From Amnibacterium flavum (GTDB lineage Bacteria > Actinomycetota > Actinomycetes > Actinomycetales > Microbacteriaceae), in contig NZ_QEOP01000002.1 of the NCBI RefSeq assembly GCF_003097495.1, forward strand, positions 1,178,001 through 1,242,000: a stretch of 64,000 nucleotides of DNA. The letters are read 5' to 3'. Under the pieces are notes generated by a model. It saw only the letters and a list, made by a program, of their open reading frames with translations, was not told the origin of the DNA and ran no database searches. Every line of letters begins with the position of its first letter. Position 1 is the stretch's first letter. This document shows, one piece after another, positions 1 through 9,660 of the stretch. The translations under genes and the position numbers were made by a program.

Positions 1-573
1 GTGCTCGGCGGGTTCATCGTCGTCGTGCTCCTCTACCCGTTCTTCGAGGCGTGGGTCACGGGCGACAAGCGGGAGCACCACCTGCTTGACCGCCCCCGCA
101 ACGCTCCGACCCGCACCGCGATCGGTGCGGCCGGTGTCACCTTCTACGCGTCTCTCTGGGCCGCGGCGTCGTCCGACATCATCGCCACGCACTTCAAGAT
201 GGCGATGGAGCACGTCATCCACATCCTGCAGTTCACGACGATCGTGGGTCCGTTCATCGCGTTCTTCATCGCCAAGCGCATCTGCATCGCGCTGCAGAAG
301 AAGGACAGGGAGATCGCCCTCCACGGGTACGAATCCGGACGCATCGTCCGCCTCCCCGGCGGCGAGTACATCGAGGTGCACCAGCAGCTCGACGAGTACG
401 AGCGCTGGAAGCTGCTGAACTTCAACGAGTACCAGCCGCTCATGATCCGCCCCAACGCGGCCGGCAAGATCTCGTCCGCCCAGCGGGTACGAGCGTCGGT
501 CAGCAGGTGGTTCTTCGAGGATCGAATCGAACCGGTCACCAGCAAGGAACTGGAGCGGTCGTCTCACCACTGA
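1..573 (+). CDS. qcrB: Cytochrome bc1 complex cytochrome b subunit, C-terminal part
   Basis: This is the 3' part of the cytochrome b subunit of the bc1 (menaquinol-cytochrome c reductase) complex, a membrane protein that passes quinol electrons towards the aa3 oxidase encoded just downstream. The visible 190 residues hold a hydrophobic helix ending in YPFFEAWVTGD (about 6-22), a second at about 47-64 and a third at about 72-98, then a roughly 90-residue polar cytosolic tail rich in basic and acidic residues. That long tail is typical of actinobacterial QcrB. The b-heme ligands lie upstream of the window, so the GTG at base 1 is internal and the gene is cut by the window edge. Identification rests on the tail, the helix pattern and the linked oxidase genes. 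Confidence 0.88.
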   Translation: MLGGFIVVVLLYPFFEAWVTGDKREHHLLDRPRNAPTRTAIGAAGVTFYASLWAAASSDIIATHFKMAMEHVIHILQFTTIVGPFIAFFIAKRICIALQKKDREIALHGYESGRIVRLPGGEYIEVHQQLDEYERWKLLNFNEYQPLMIRPNAAGKISSAQRVRASVSRWFFEDRIEPVTSKELERSSHH

Positions 574-607
574 CGTGGTGAACTCCGCTTCGACTCCCGC
601 GTTTCGC

Positions 608-1096
608 ATGCTCAGCAAGCGAAGCGCGGGAGTTATTCTTTTCCGCCGGACACCCGGGCTCGAAGTGCTGCTCGGACACATGGGTGGACCGTTCTGGGCC
701 CGGAAACACGAGCGCGCCTGGTCCATTCCCAAGGGTGGCCTCGAGGGCCCGGAGGAACCGTTGCAGGCGGCCCTGCGGGAGTTCGAGGAGGAACTCGGCG
801 TCGCCGTACCGGGGGGCGAACGACTGCCCCTCGGGACCGTGACGCAGTCCGGTGGCAAGACTGTCGAGGCGTGGGCCGTACAGGCCGACCTCGACCCGAC
901 GACCATCGTGCCGGGCACGTTCGAAATGGAGTGGCCGCCGCGCTCAGGACGGACGGCGCTCTTCCCCGAACTCGACAGGGTCGAATGGTTCGCGCTCGAT
1001 GAGGCACGCCGAGTGATGGTCGCCGCCCAGACGGGCTTCCTCGACCGTCTCGCCTCCCTCGCTGAGCCCCAGATGCCGGGCCCGGACGAGGCATGA
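608..1096 (+). CDS. NUDIX hydrolase (MutT-like)
   Basis: A 162-residue NUDIX hydrolase that would cleave a nucleoside diphosphate linked to another moiety; the substrate cannot be told from sequence. The complete Nudix box runs from G43 to V65, with the REFEEELGV core (R57, E58, E61, E62) that binds the catalytic metal. It is preceded by SAGVILFRR, the usual first strand of the fold. I chose ATG 608 because the fold begins immediately after it. Two in-frame GTG codons at 575 and 578, only 1-4 bases after the qcrB stop, are alternatives that would add 11 or 10 residues and suggest translational coupling. No good ribosome-binding site precedes any of them. The stop overlaps the next gene by ATGA. 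Confidence 0.85.
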   Translation: MLSKRSAGVILFRRTPGLEVLLGHMGGPFWARKHERAWSIPKGGLEGPEEPLQAALREFEEELGVAVPGGERLPLGTVTQSGGKTVEAWAVQADLDPTTIVPGTFEMEWPPRSGRTALFPELDRVEWFALDEARRVMVAAQTGFLDRLASLAEPQMPGPDEA

Positions 1097-1911
1097 CAGA
1101 GAACCCGACCGAAGAGGTGGACGCCCCGTTGCGTTCACGCCTGCTCGCCGCCTACGACAGTCAGCTCCGAACCGACGCCGAGACACCCAGCGCCATCGCG
1201 GTGACGCTGCTCGGACCCCTGCGGCTCGTCACGTTCGACGGCGGGCGTGGATTCATCACCTATCCCCATCTCGGTAATCTGGGCGAAGCGGACCTGCGCG
1301 CCCTGGTGCCGGCAGCGCTGGATCATTTCCTCGGAGATCCGGTGGTCACCCGGGTCGAATGGAAGACCCGCGGTCACGACAGGGCGCCCGGCCTGCATCA
1401 CGCGCTGATCGCGAACGGCTTCGTGGCCGATGAGGTCGAGACGATCATGATCGGGGATGCATCCGCTCTGGCAGTCGACGTTCCTCTCCCCGAGGGCGTC
1501 TCTCTTCGGGTGGTCACCGCTGAGGCGGACGTCCGTGCGATGAGCGCCATGCAAGATATGGCATTCGGAGACCCCGTGTCCAAGGAGATGGCAGACGCGA
1601 TCCTCCGACGTCTCGAACGCAACGACGGCATGGAGTTGTGGGTCGCCGAAGCAGACGGGGTGATCGTGTCAGCAGGCCGGCTCGAGCCCGTGCCGTCCTC
1701 GCAGTTCGCGGGCATCTGGGGCGGAGCCACCCTCGAGCAGTGGCGAGGACGCGGCATCTACCGCGCACTGACGTCGGCACGGGCCCACTCGGCCATCGCC
1801 CTCGGAAAGACCCTCATCCACAGCGACTCGTCGCCGTACTCTCGCCCCATCCTGGAACGGTCCGGCCTAACGGCCGTCTCGACGACGACTCCCTATCGCT
1901 GGAGCCGCTGA
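1093..1911 (+). CDS. GNAT family N-acetyltransferase
   Basis: A 272-residue acyl-CoA-dependent N-acetyltransferase of unknown acceptor. The acetyl-CoA-binding motif A is visible as QWRGRGIYRAL (216-226), following a strand reading ELWVAEADGVIVSAGRLE and followed by SPYSRPILERSGL, the usual last helix and strand of the fold. The first 120 or so residues are not clearly GNAT and may be a second degenerate copy, as in double-GNAT proteins. The ATG overlaps the stop of the NUDIX gene (ATGA), so the two are probably translationally coupled. A bidirectional terminator follows within about 10 bases. Confidence 0.82.
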   Translation: MTENPTEEVDAPLRSRLLAAYDSQLRTDAETPSAIAVTLLGPLRLVTFDGGRGFITYPHLGNLGEADLRALVPAALDHFLGDPVVTRVEWKTRGHDRAPGLHHALIANGFVADEVETIMIGDASALAVDVPLPEGVSLRVVTAEADVRAMSAMQDMAFGDPVSKEMADAILRRLERNDGMELWVAEADGVIVSAGRLEPVPSSQFAGIWGGATLEQWRGRGIYRALTSARAHSAIALGKTLIHSDSSPYSRPILERSGLTAVSTTTPYRWSR

Positions 1912-1920
1912 CGAAAGGAA

Positions 1921-1961
1921 GAACGCCGCCTCCGCGACGATTGTCGATGAAGGCGGCGTTC
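1921..1961. terminator. Bidirectional hairpin terminator between GNAT gene and ctaF
   Basis: GAACGCCGCCT (1921-1931) pairs perfectly with AGGCGGCGTTC (1951-1961). The 19-base loop holds an inner CGAC/GTCG stem. It lies between the ends of two convergent genes, so it can stop transcription from both sides. There is no long U-run on either strand. Confidence 0.7.
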
Positions 1962-1982
1962 AGATCCGGGCAATGCCCTGGA

Positions 1983-2405
1983 TCAGCGAGCGAAGTACCC
2001 GCGGTAGTACTCGTAGACCCAACCGGTGATGGCGACCAGGAACAGGCCGAACCCGATGAAGGTGATCCACACACCGACCGCGAGCCCCAGGAAGCCCAGC
2101 GTCGCGGACGCGGCGAGGATGATCGGCCACCAGCTCCAGGGGCTGAAGAAGCCGAGCTCGGGGTCGCCGTCGTCGATGCTGGCGTCGCTGCGGTCCTCGG
2201 GCAGCTCACCGCCCTGCGACTTCCAGCTGCGCTGGATGTAGAAGGCGAGGAACGCGGCGAAGATCGAAGCCAGAGTAAGGCCGACGGTGCCGACCCATTC
2301 GGGCTTGGTCCAGTTGTCATCGGCGAGGGTCCACCATGCGTAGACGACCGCGAGGATCCCGAAGAACAGCGACAGCAGCCAAAAGAGGACGGTGTTTACC
2401 TTCAC
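1983..2405 (-). CDS. ctaF: Cytochrome c oxidase subunit 4 (actinobacterial type)
   Basis: A 140-residue integral membrane subunit of the aa3-type cytochrome c oxidase, of the actinobacterial polypeptide IV family. Four hydrophobic segments are visible (about 6-26, 37-56, 93-110 and 112-132), with a charged loop between the second and third. The protein ends with [10 protein letters not shown], a typical tail of the family. Its GTG start overlaps the ctaD stop as GTGA, showing tight coupling in the ctaC-ctaD-ctaF operon. The role is structural and it binds no redox centre. Confidence 0.9.
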   Translation of the reverse strand: MKVNTVLFWLLSLFFGILAVVYAWWTLADDNWTKPEWVGTVGLTLASIFAAFLAFYIQRSWKSQGGELPEDRSDASIDDGDPELGFFSPWSWWPIILAASATLGFLGLAVGVWITFIGFGLFLVAITGWVYEYYRGYFAR

Positions 2406-4147
2406 TTGACGCTCCCTGATGCGGTGTCGTAGGTGGGCGCGTCAGGTGCATCCTTGGCCGGGCCGATTCCGATGGGGATGCCGGCCTCGGGGTGGTGCAG
2501 GTCGAAGGCCGGGGACTCGGACCGGATGCGCGGGATGGAGGTGAAGTTGTGTCGCGGCGGCGGGCACGATGTCGCCCACTCGAGCGATCGGCCGTAACCC
2601 CACGGGTCGTCGACGGTCACCTTCGGCGCCTTGCGAGCCGTGATCCACACGTTGTAGAGGAACGGCAGCATCGAAGCACCGAGGAGCATGGCGCCCACCG
2701 TGGAGACCTGGTTCATCCACGTGATGTTGTCCTCGGGCTGGTACGTGTAGTACCGACGGGGCATGTTCACCACACCCAGCCAGTGCTGGATGAGGAACGT
2801 CATGTGGAAGCCGATGAAGAGCATCCAGAAGTGGATCTTGCCGAGACGCTCGTTGAGCATCTTGCCGGTCCACTTCGGCCACCAGAAGTAGAAGCCGGCG
2901 AACATCGCGAAGACGACTGTGCCGAACACCACGTAGTGGAAGTGCGCGACGACGAAATAGCTGTCCGAGACGTGGAAGTCGAGAGGCGGCGACGCGAGGA
3001 TCACGCCGGTGAGACCACCGAAGACGAAGGTGATGAGGAAGCCGAGAGTCCACAGCAGTGGAGTCTCGAACGTCACGGACCCGCGCCACATGGTGCCGAC
3101 CCAGTTGAAGATCTTCACACCTGTCGGGACGGCGATGAGCATCGTCATCAAGGCGAAGAACGGCAGCAGCACCGACCCCGTCACGTACATGTGGTGCGCC
3201 CACACGGCCACGGACAGCGCCGCGATGGCGATGGTCGCGTAGATGAGGGTCTTGTATCCGAAGATCGGCTTGCGGCTGAACACCGGGAGGATCTCGGAGA
3301 TGATGCCGAAGAACGGCAGCGCGATGATGTACACCTCGGGGTGACCGAAGAACCAGAACAGGTGCTGCCAGAGGATCGGTCCACCGACGGAGGCGTCGTA
3401 GATGTGAGCGCCGAACACGCGGTCCGCACCGAGCGCGAACAGTGCGACGGCGAGGACCGGGAAGGCCATCAGCACGAGCAGGGCCGTCACCAGGGTGTTC
3501 CAGGTGAAGATCGGCATGCGGAACATCGTCATGCCGGGGGCGCGCATGGTGATGATGGTCGTGATGAAGTTGACCGCACCGAGGATCGTGCTGAAACCGG
3601 TGAGGGCGAGGCCGAAGACCCAGAGGTTGCCGCCGAGGGTTGGCGAGAACGTGCCGTTGGACAGCGGGGCGTAGGCGGTCCAGCCGAAGCTCGCCGCGCC
3701 GTACGGCGTGATGAAGCCGGAGACCGCGACGATGCTGCCGAAGCTGTAGAGCCAGTAGGCGAAGGCGTTGAGCCGCGGGAACGCGACGTCGGGAGCGCCG
3801 ATCTGGAGCGGCATCAGCACGTTCGCGAACCCGGAGAACAGCGGTGTCGCGAACATCAGCAGCATGATCGTGCCGTGCATCGTGAACAGCTGGTTGTACT
3901 GCTCGTTGCTGGCGATCAGGTTGTTGCCGGGCTCGAACAGCTGCGCACGGATGAGGAGCGCGAGCACCCCGCCGACCATGAACCACAGAACCGACGTGAT
4001 CAGGTACAGGTACCCGATGGTCTTGTGGTCGGTGGAGGTGATCCAGCTGACGATGATGTTGCCCTTGCGGGCGACCTTCGTCGAGTTGAAGACAGCGGCC
4101 TGACCGGCCGGCAGACCCGTCTCAGGACGGTTCAGTGTCGAAGTCAT
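2402..4147 (-). CDS. ctaD: Cytochrome c oxidase subunit I
   Basis: A 581-residue catalytic subunit of the aa3 heme-copper oxidase, reducing oxygen to water in the cytoplasmic membrane while pumping protons. The ligands are in place: H91 for the low-spin heme; H269 with the cross-linked Y273 in GHPEVY, then H318 and H319 for CuB; and H402 and H404 in AHFHYV for heme a3 and heme a. I start at ATG 4147 (MTSTLNRPE) because the frame upstream of it only shadows ctaC. It lies 5 bases after ctaC and overlaps ctaF by 4 bases. Length and motifs are normal for the family. Confidence 0.97.
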   Translation of the reverse strand: MTSTLNRPETGLPAGQAAVFNSTKVARKGNIIVSWITSTDHKTIGYLYLITSVLWFMVGGVLALLIRAQLFEPGNNLIASNEQYNQLFTMHGTIMLLMFATPLFSGFANVLMPLQIGAPDVAFPRLNAFAYWLYSFGSIVAVSGFITPYGAASFGWTAYAPLSNGTFSPTLGGNLWVFGLALTGFSTILGAVNFITTIITMRAPGMTMFRMPIFTWNTLVTALLVLMAFPVLAVALFALGADRVFGAHIYDASVGGPILWQHLFWFFGHPEVYIIALPFFGIISEILPVFSRKPIFGYKTLIYATIAIAALSVAVWAHHMYVTGSVLLPFFALMTMLIAVPTGVKIFNWVGTMWRGSVTFETPLLWTLGFLITFVFGGLTGVILASPPLDFHVSDSYFVVAHFHYVVFGTVVFAMFAGFYFWWPKWTGKMLNERLGKIHFWMLFIGFHMTFLIQHWLGVVNMPRRYYTYQPEDNITWMNQVSTVGAMLLGASMLPFLYNVWITARKAPKVTVDDPWGYGRSLEWATSCPPPRHNFTSIPRIRSESPAFDLHHPEAGIPIGIGPAKDAPDAPTYDTASGSVK

Positions 4148-4152
4148 GGCCT

Positions 4153-5058
4153 CTACTCCACTAGCGACGCGGGAGCGTCGGATCCGTCGGGAGCCGTGTT
4201 GCCGGGCTCGTTGAGGTTGCGGTTGAACTCGTCGCCGACACGGCCTTCGAAGCCCTGGTCGCGCAGAGACTCGATGTAGGCCTCGTACTCGTCCTCGGAG
4301 ACGACCTTCACCGTGAACAGCATCTGGGCGTGGTAGTCGCCGCACAGCTCGGCGCACTTGCCCTGGTAGGTGCCCTCGCGGGTCGGGGTGACCGTCATGT
4401 AGTTGGTCTTGCCCGGGATCATGTCCTTCTTGTAAAGGAAGTCGATGACCCAGAACGAGTGGATGACGTCGCGCGACTTGAGCTGGATCTCGATCGACTT
4501 GTTGACCGGGAGGACCAGGACGGGGAGCTTGTCGTAGTCGACGCCGTCGCCCGAGCGGTCGCGAGCCTCTTCCTCGCCCTGCACGCCTTGCGTGTAGACG
4601 TCCTCGTCGAGGTAGTTGAAGTCCCAGGCCCACTGCTTGCCGTACGCCTCGATCGTGACGTCGGGGTTGGGGTCGCGGGCCTCGATGGCCGCCTGGTCAC
4701 GCGCGGTGAACGCGAAGAATCCGAGGACCAGGATCAGCGGCACGACCGTGTAAAAGATCTCGATCGGCATGTTGTAGCGCAGCTGGACGGGAAGGCCGGT
4801 CTGACCGCGACGACGGCGGTACACGATCGCCGCGGCGAGGATGAGTCCCCACGTGATCACACCCACCGCGAGGAGGACGACCCACGAGCCGACCCACAGG
4901 TCCGACACGCGCTGCGTGTGGTTGGTGACCGGCTCCTGATCCTCCTGGAACCCGGGAAGGAAGCCGTGCAGCTGGGCCTGGGTGCACCCCGCCAGCACCA
5001 CTGCCACGGTCGCCGCGAGCGGCACTGCCGCCCATCGGAGTCGACGTCTGGTACGCAC
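4153..5058 (-). CDS. ctaC: Cytochrome c oxidase subunit II (CuA)
   Basis: A 301-residue CuA subunit that takes electrons from cytochrome c (in actinobacteria usually the bc1-bound cytochrome cc) and hands them to subunit I. It has a basic N-terminus, a lipobox LAGC ending at C25 that predicts a lipoprotein, and two membrane helices at about 56-82 and 99-119. The cupredoxin domain carries the CuA ligands H200, C235, E237, C239, H243 and M246 in [14 protein letters not shown]. An acidic insert at about 160-178 is common in high-GC Gram-positives. It is the first gene of the ctaC-ctaD-ctaF operon. Confidence 0.96.
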   Translation of the reverse strand: MRTRRRLRWAAVPLAATVAVVLAGCTQAQLHGFLPGFQEDQEPVTNHTQRVSDLWVGSWVVLLAVGVITWGLILAAAIVYRRRRGQTGLPVQLRYNMPIEIFYTVVPLILVLGFFAFTARDQAAIEARDPNPDVTIEAYGKQWAWDFNYLDEDVYTQGVQGEEEARDRSGDGVDYDKLPVLVLPVNKSIEIQLKSRDVIHSFWVIDFLYKKDMIPGKTNYMTVTPTREGTYQGKCAELCGDYHAQMLFTVKVVSEDEYEAYIESLRDQGFEGRVGDEFNRNLNEPGNTAPDGSDAPASLVE

Positions 5059-5391
5059 CTAGAACCTCTCGCGAAACAACCTCGGAACAAGCCCCAGTCT
5101 ATATCGCCTGAGGCGAACAGCTTCGTGCATTGAGGGCTGGTGCCAAGGAATTTCTACTTCTTGTAGTCGAGCATGGCCGCACTGCGCCGCACCTTCCGCG
5201 ACCGGGACATGGCTGCGGAGACGCTGACGCTCGCGGATAACTCAGGCGTCTGGTTGCGCGAGTCCGCGGCGAGCATGTCAGGGCACGTTGCACGTGCGGA
5301 AGGGCGCCGCAGAGCCTCGACGCGACCCGCCGACGGCGCTTCGGAACCGGCGACACTCGAATGCCGCGTCGGGTGGGCGCCCCGGAAAGAG
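5059..5391. other. Gene-poor gap upstream of ctaC
   Basis: About 330 bases between the ctaC start and the erpA terminator hold no gene I can support. The ctaC promoter must lie here on the minus strand, and TATAGA at about 5099-5104 is a possible -10 element without a convincing -35 partner. A 40-codon minus-strand frame (5154-5276) ends in the stretch MLDYKK but has no ribosome-binding site and no recognised family. Confidence 0.4.
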
Positions 5392-5419
5392 CTGTCGCGC
5401 CGCGGAGGCGGCGCGACAG
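5392..5419 (-). terminator. Terminator downstream of erpA
   Basis: CTGTCGCGCCGC (5392-5403) and GCGGCGCGACAG (5408-5419) form a perfect 12-bp stem around a 4-base loop, 6 bases beyond the erpA stop. Read on the minus strand it is followed by CTCTTTCC, a weak pyrimidine tract. It probably ends the erpA transcript. Confidence 0.8.
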
Positions 5420-5425
5420 GGTGAC

Positions 5426-5791
5426 TCAGTGGAAGCTGTCCCCGCAGGCGCAGCTGCCGGCTGCGTTGGGGTTGTCGATCGTGAAGCCCTGCTTCTGGAT
5501 GGTGTCCTCGAAGTCGATCGAGGCACCATCGAGGTACGGGACGCTCATGCGGTCGACGACAACCTCGACGCCGTCGAAGTCGCGCGTCGTGTCGCCCTCG
5601 AGGAGGCGCTCGTCGAAGTAGAGCTGGTAGATGAGACCGGAGCAGCCACCGGGCTGGACTGCGACGCGGAGACGGAGGTCGTCGCGTCCTTCCTGCTCGA
5701 GGAGGCTCTTGACTTTGCCGGCTGCGGTGTCGGTGAGGCCGACACCGTGGGTGTCGATCGCAGGCTTCTCGCTGAGGCTGACGTCGGTCAT
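5426..5791 (-). CDS. erpA: Iron-sulfur cluster insertion protein, A-type carrier (HesB/IscA family)
   Basis: A 121-residue A-type iron-sulfur carrier that delivers Fe-S clusters to apoproteins. The three invariant cysteines are present: C50 in PGGCSGL and C114 and C116 in SCACGDSF at the C-terminus. The strand LRLRVAV and the motif VVVDRMSVPYLDG are standard for the family. It lies in the same orientation as the dipeptidase gene 93 bases upstream and just beyond the oxidase genes, a setting that fits supply of Fe-S centres to respiration, although that link is inferred. Confidence 0.93.
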   Translation of the reverse strand: MTDVSLSEKPAIDTHGVGLTDTAAGKVKSLLEQEGRDDLRLRVAVQPGGCSGLIYQLYFDERLLEGDTTRDFDGVEVVVDRMSVPYLDGASIDFEDTIQKQGFTIDNPNAAGSCACGDSFH

Positions 5792-5884
5792 CTCGTGGTC
5801 CCTTCCGAGGGGCTGCCCGGAAGCTTCCGGCGCCGCTTGTGTGACGAGTCTACTTTCTTCCGGCCACTCCGGGGCGGTGGCCTC

Positions 5885-7324
5885 TCAGCTTCCGCCGGCG
5901 AGTCGGTGGAGCAGGAGAGCTTCGCCGGTGATGGCCCGCTTCAGCACCCCGAGATGCTGGGACTCGTTGGGCGAGTGGGCGCGGGTGTCGGGGTCCTCCA
6001 CTCCGGTGACGAGGATCTGCGCGTCGGGAAAGGTCTCGACCAGCTGGGCGATGAACGGGATGGAACCGCCGATGCCCTGCTCCACGGTCTCCGCCCCCCA
6101 CCCGTCGGCGAGAGCGCGGGACGCGAGTCGGAACGCGGCGGAGCCGGTGTCGACGAGGAACGGGTCGCCCGCGTCGATGTCATCGAAGGCGAGATGCGCT
6201 CCGAAGGGCGCGTTCTTCTCGAGGTGGGATCGGAGCGCGACGAGAGCGTCGGCAGCGCGTTGGCCCGGCGCGATGCGTGCGCTGATCCGGACGCGGATCT
6301 GCGGACTGAGCGTGTTCGACGCGTTGCGCACGGTCGGCGCATCGATGCCGGTGACGGTGATGGCGGGGCGGAACCACATCTGGCTGTAGAGGTCGCCGCC
6401 GCCGAGCGGTTCGACTCCATCGAGGAGGGCGGCCTCCTCCCGGAAGAGCTCCGGCTTGTAGTGGGGGGCGTCGATGGCGGAGTAGCTGGTGAGCCCGTCG
6501 ACGGCGACGGTTCCGTCCTCGTTCCAGAGCGTGGAGAGGAGCCGGATCGTGGCGAGCATCGCGTCGGGCGCGGCTCCCCCGAACATGCCGGAGTGCGAGG
6601 CGTGGTCCAGGGTGGAGACGGTCAGGACGAAGGTGACGTTGCCGCGCAGGCTGACGGTGAGGGCCGGCGTCGCCGTGTCCCAGTTGTCGGAGTCGGCGAC
6701 GACGATGACATCGGCGGCCAGGGTGTCGCGGTGGGTGGCGAGGAAGTTGCCGAACGACCGCGACCCGAACTCCTCCTCGCCTTCGACGAAGAGGACGACG
6801 CCGAGGTCGAAGTCGTCTCCGTGAACCTGGTTCAGGGCGCGCAGGGCGGCGATATGCGTCATGACGCCCGCTTTGTCGTCGGAGGCCCCGCGGCCGTACA
6901 GCCGATCCCCCCGCACGGTCGGCTCGAACGGCGGGGACTGCCAGAGCGCCTCGTCACCCTCGGGCTGCACATCGTGATGCGCGTAGAGGAGGACGGTCGG
7001 CGCGCCGCCCCGTGCGGGCCTGCGGGCGAGGACGGCCGGCTGGCCGAGGGCGTCCTCGCCGGGCGTGACGGCGACGCGTTCGATCGACACCGATTCGAAG
7101 ACTCCGGTCGATTCGGCGAGAGCCGCGATCGCTGTCGCACTGGTCGCGACGTGCTCGGGATCGAACCCATCCCAGGACACCGACGGGATGCGCACGAGGC
7201 GGGCGAGATCGGCGACACTGCCCGAGAAATCGGCGGCGATGGTGTCGACGAGACGGGCCTCCGTCTCGTCAGCCGGGTGCGCGGCACTGCCGACGGAGGA
7301 CGGATCGGACGGCGTGGTCGTCAT
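5885..7324 (-). CDS. M20 family dipeptidase / metallopeptidase
   Basis: A 479-residue zinc peptidase of the M20 dipeptidase type, acting on dipeptides or short peptides in the cytoplasm. The metal-site motifs are AHHDVQPEG (H116, D118), GRGASDDKAG (D149/D150) and EGEEEFGS (E183-E185). A dimerisation lid domain lies between about 230 and 340 and begins with a histidine-containing HSGMFGG segment. The catalytic domain resumes at the C-terminus, with a HSPNE motif near residue 455. Length is normal for the family. It is divergent from the DUF3043 gene, with a 39-base gap that must hold both starts. Confidence 0.9.
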   Translation of the reverse strand: MTTTPSDPSSVGSAAHPADETEARLVDTIAADFSGSVADLARLVRIPSVSWDGFDPEHVATSATAIAALAESTGVFESVSIERVAVTPGEDALGQPAVLARRPARGGAPTVLLYAHHDVQPEGDEALWQSPPFEPTVRGDRLYGRGASDDKAGVMTHIAALRALNQVHGDDFDLGVVLFVEGEEEFGSRSFGNFLATHRDTLAADVIVVADSDNWDTATPALTVSLRGNVTFVLTVSTLDHASHSGMFGGAAPDAMLATIRLLSTLWNEDGTVAVDGLTSYSAIDAPHYKPELFREEAALLDGVEPLGGGDLYSQMWFRPAITVTGIDAPTVRNASNTLSPQIRVRISARIAPGQRAADALVALRSHLEKNAPFGAHLAFDDIDAGDPFLVDTGSAAFRLASRALADGWGAETVEQGIGGSIPFIAQLVETFPDAQILVTGVEDPDTRAHSPNESQHLGVLKRAITGEALLLHRLAGGS

Positions 7325-7363
7325 TGGCTTATCCTATTCGTGACGAGATTCACGAGGTTCACT

Positions 7364-7966
7364 GTGGCCAAGCAGCCCCCCAGCACGACACCGTCGACCA
7401 CGACGGCCCAGCCCACGACCCCTGTCACTGACGACGAGGTCTCCGGAGCCGTCGGCAAGGGACGCCCGACGCCCACACGCAGCGAGCGCGAGGCCGCGAA
7501 TCGGCGCCCGCTGGTCCCGACCGATCGTCGGCTCGCCGCCAAGGAGGCCCGCGCCAAGTCGGCAGCCCTCCGCGAGCGCGCACGGCTCGGTATGGCGGCC
7601 GGTGAGGACCGCTACCTCCCCACCCGCGACAAAGGCGTCCAGCGCAAATTCGTCCGCGACTGGGTCGACGCGCGCTGGGGCATCGGGGAGTTCCTGATCC
7701 CGATCATGGGTGTCGTGCTCGTACTGAGCCTCATCCCCGATCCGTACATCCAGACCTACACGATCTTCGCGCTGTGGGGATTCTTCGTGCTCGCCGTCAT
7801 CGACGTCGTGATCCTCGGATTCATCCTCCAGCGCAAGCTGACCGCCAAGTTCGGTGAGGGCCGCGTCGAGCGCGGTTTCCGCTGGTACGCGGCGATGCGG
7901 GCGCTTCAGCTGCGCGCTCTGCGCCTGCCGAAGCCGCAGGTCAAGCGCCGCCAGTACCCCAGCTGA
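7364..7966 (+). CDS. DUF3043 domain membrane protein
   Basis: A 200-residue protein of the DUF3043 family, found throughout actinobacteria and of unknown function. The first 50 residues are low-complexity (T, P, S rich). A basic stretch follows at about 50-100, with the conserved segment YLPTRDKGVQRKFVRDWVDAR. Two membrane helices at about 110-126 and 132-154 and a basic tail end the protein. I start at GTG 7364, which has GAGG five bases upstream; the frame is open far upstream but only as a shadow of the dipeptidase gene. Confidence 0.85.
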   Translation: MAKQPPSTTPSTTTAQPTTPVTDDEVSGAVGKGRPTPTRSEREAANRRPLVPTDRRLAAKEARAKSAALRERARLGMAAGEDRYLPTRDKGVQRKFVRDWVDARWGIGEFLIPIMGVVLVLSLIPDPYIQTYTIFALWGFFVLAVIDVVILGFILQRKLTAKFGEGRVERGFRWYAAMRALQLRALRLPKPQVKRRQYPS

Positions 7967-8031
7967 CCCGGCGGAACCACCGCCGGGTTCGCGGGTGGCC
8001 CGCCGCGAGGAGTTCGGCGACCGACTCCGGC

Positions 8032-9099
8032 TCAGTGCGAGCGACGGATGCGGGCGAGGCCGCGATTGATGCTGTGCGCCCAGAACGGACCGCGGTAGAG
8101 GAAGCCGGTGTAGCCCTGCACCAGGGTGGCGCCGGCGTCGAGGCGGCGCTGCACGTCGGCTGCGGTCTCCACTCCCCCGACGGAGATGATGCAGAAGTCG
8201 GCGGGAACACTTGCGCGGAGCAGTCGGAGGACCTCGATCGATCTCGCGGCGAGGGGGCGACCTGAGAGACCGCCTGCTCCGGCGGCCTCCACGACGGCCT
8301 CGGGGGTACGGAGTCCGGAACGGCCGATGGTGGTGTTGGTGGCGATGACGCCGTCGAGTCCGGACGAGACGGCGAATGCGCCCAGTTCACGCGCATCCTC
8401 GTCGGTGACATCCGGCGAGATCTTGACCAGCAGCGGCACCGACCCGGCTTCGCTGCGCACGGCGTCGATGACCGGCTGAAGCCGATCGAGATCGTGCAGG
8501 GCGCGCAACCCGGGGGTGTTGGGCGAGCTGATGTTGATCACCAAATAGTCGGCGTACGACGCGAGCAGGCGTGCGCTCTCGTGGTAATCGGCGGCGGCGG
8601 CATCGAGGTCGACGACCCGGCTCTTGCCGATGTTGACGCCGATGACGGGACGGTGGGATCGGCGACGGGCGACGCGCAGTTCGCCGGACGCCGCTTTCGC
8701 GCCGGCGTTGTTGAAGCCCATGCGGTTGATGACGGCGCGGTCGGCGATGAGGCGGAACAGTCGCGGCTGCGGATTGCCCGGCTGCTCGAGCGCGGTGATC
8801 GTGCCGACCTCGACGTGACCGAATCCCAGCTGGCCGAGACCTCTGATGATCCGAGCCTCTTTGTCGAACCCCGCTGCGAGACCGAACGGCGACGGGAACG
8901 ACAGACCCAGGGCCCGCGTGGCGAGAACCGGGTCGGGGCGGGTGAACCGCGACACGACGGAACCGATTCCGAGAATGGGGAGCAGGCGGATGGCGTGATA
9001 CGCGAAGCCGTGGGCGCGCTCGGGATCCATTCGCGCGAAGACCAGGCGGAAGAAGACCTCGTACGGTGTCGGTCGGCGGCGACCGGCCGGCGCGCTCAG
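8032..9099 (-). CDS. pyrD: Quinone-dependent dihydroorotate dehydrogenase (class 2)
   Basis: The membrane-associated FMN enzyme that oxidises dihydroorotate to orotate in pyrimidine synthesis and passes electrons to quinone. Visible motifs are [40 protein letters not shown] with the class 2 catalytic serine, VKISPD, ATNTT and [10 protein letters not shown]. The family begins with a short amphipathic segment, here [19 protein letters not shown], but no ATG, GTG or TTG precedes it in frame. I therefore propose a CTG start at 9099 that overlaps the nrdR stop as CTGA. The next canonical start is ATG 9030, which would remove the first 23 residues, including most of the quinone-side helix. The product is certain and the start is not. 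Confidence 0.88.
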   Translation of the reverse strand: MSAPAGRRRPTPYEVFFRLVFARMDPERAHGFAYHAIRLLPILGIGSVVSRFTRPDPVLATRALGLSFPSPFGLAAGFDKEARIIRGLGQLGFGHVEVGTITALEQPGNPQPRLFRLIADRAVINRMGFNNAGAKAASGELRVARRRSHRPVIGVNIGKSRVVDLDAAAADYHESARLLASYADYLVINISSPNTPGLRALHDLDRLQPVIDAVRSEAGSVPLLVKISPDVTDEDARELGAFAVSSGLDGVIATNTTIGRSGLRTPEAVVEAAGAGGLSGRPLAARSIEVLRLLRASVPADFCIISVGGVETAADVQRRLDAGATLVQGYTGFLYRGPFWAHSINRGLARIRRSH

Positions 9100-9611
9100 G
9101 ACGGCTCGCCGGTGGTCTGGTGAGCGGACTCGGGCTCGTGAGTGTGCGGACGTTCGCGCTCCTGCTCGTTCTCGACGCGGAGCAGCGTGATCGCCTCCTC
9201 GAAGTCGTCGAGGGACTCGAAGCCCTGATAGACGCTGGCGAACCGCAGGTAGGCGACCTCGTCGAGCTCTCGTAGCGGAGGGAGGATCGACAGGCCGATG
9301 TCGTTCGCGTCGACCTGCGATGCGCCGGTCGCCCGGATGGCCTCCTCGACCTTCTGAGCGAGCATGGCCAGATCGGTGTCGGTCACGGGCCGACCCTGGC
9401 ATGCCTTGCGCACCCCGGATACGACCTTGTCCCGACTGAACGGCTCGAGCACGCCGTTGCGCTTGATGACGTTGAGACTCGCCGTCTCGGTGGTGCTGAA
9501 GCGTCTGCCGCACTCGGGGCACTGGCGTCGGCGGCGGATCGACAGACCGTCGTCGCTCACGCGGGAGTCGACAACTCTGGTGTCGGCGTTGCGGCAGAAG
9601 GGGCAGTGCAT
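9096..9611 (-). CDS. nrdR: Transcriptional repressor NrdR
   Basis: A 171-residue nucleotide-sensing repressor of ribonucleotide reductase operons. The N-terminal zinc ribbon has C3, C6, C31 and C34, followed by the conserved RRFSTTE and then an ATP-cone domain at about 49-139, starting [16 protein letters not shown], that binds ATP or dATP. The last 30 residues are an acidic and histidine-rich tail. It lies 49 bases downstream of hisD and overlaps the proposed pyrD start. No ribonucleotide reductase gene is in the window, so its targets are elsewhere. Confidence 0.95.
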   Translation of the reverse strand: MHCPFCRNADTRVVDSRVSDDGLSIRRRRQCPECGRRFSTTETASLNVIKRNGVLEPFSRDKVVSGVRKACQGRPVTDTDLAMLAQKVEEAIRATGASQVDANDIGLSILPPLRELDEVAYLRFASVYQGFESLDDFEEAITLLRVENEQERERPHTHEPESAHQTTGEPS

Positions 9612-9660
9612 GGTGAGTAAAGACTACGGCGTCGGGCCCGCCCGAGGGCCCTCGTCCGCC

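Noticed and set aside
5154-5276. A 40-codon minus-strand frame ending MLDYKK upstream of ctaC.
   Set aside because: It has no ribosome-binding site, no recognised family and unremarkable composition. It is mentioned only in the gap entry.
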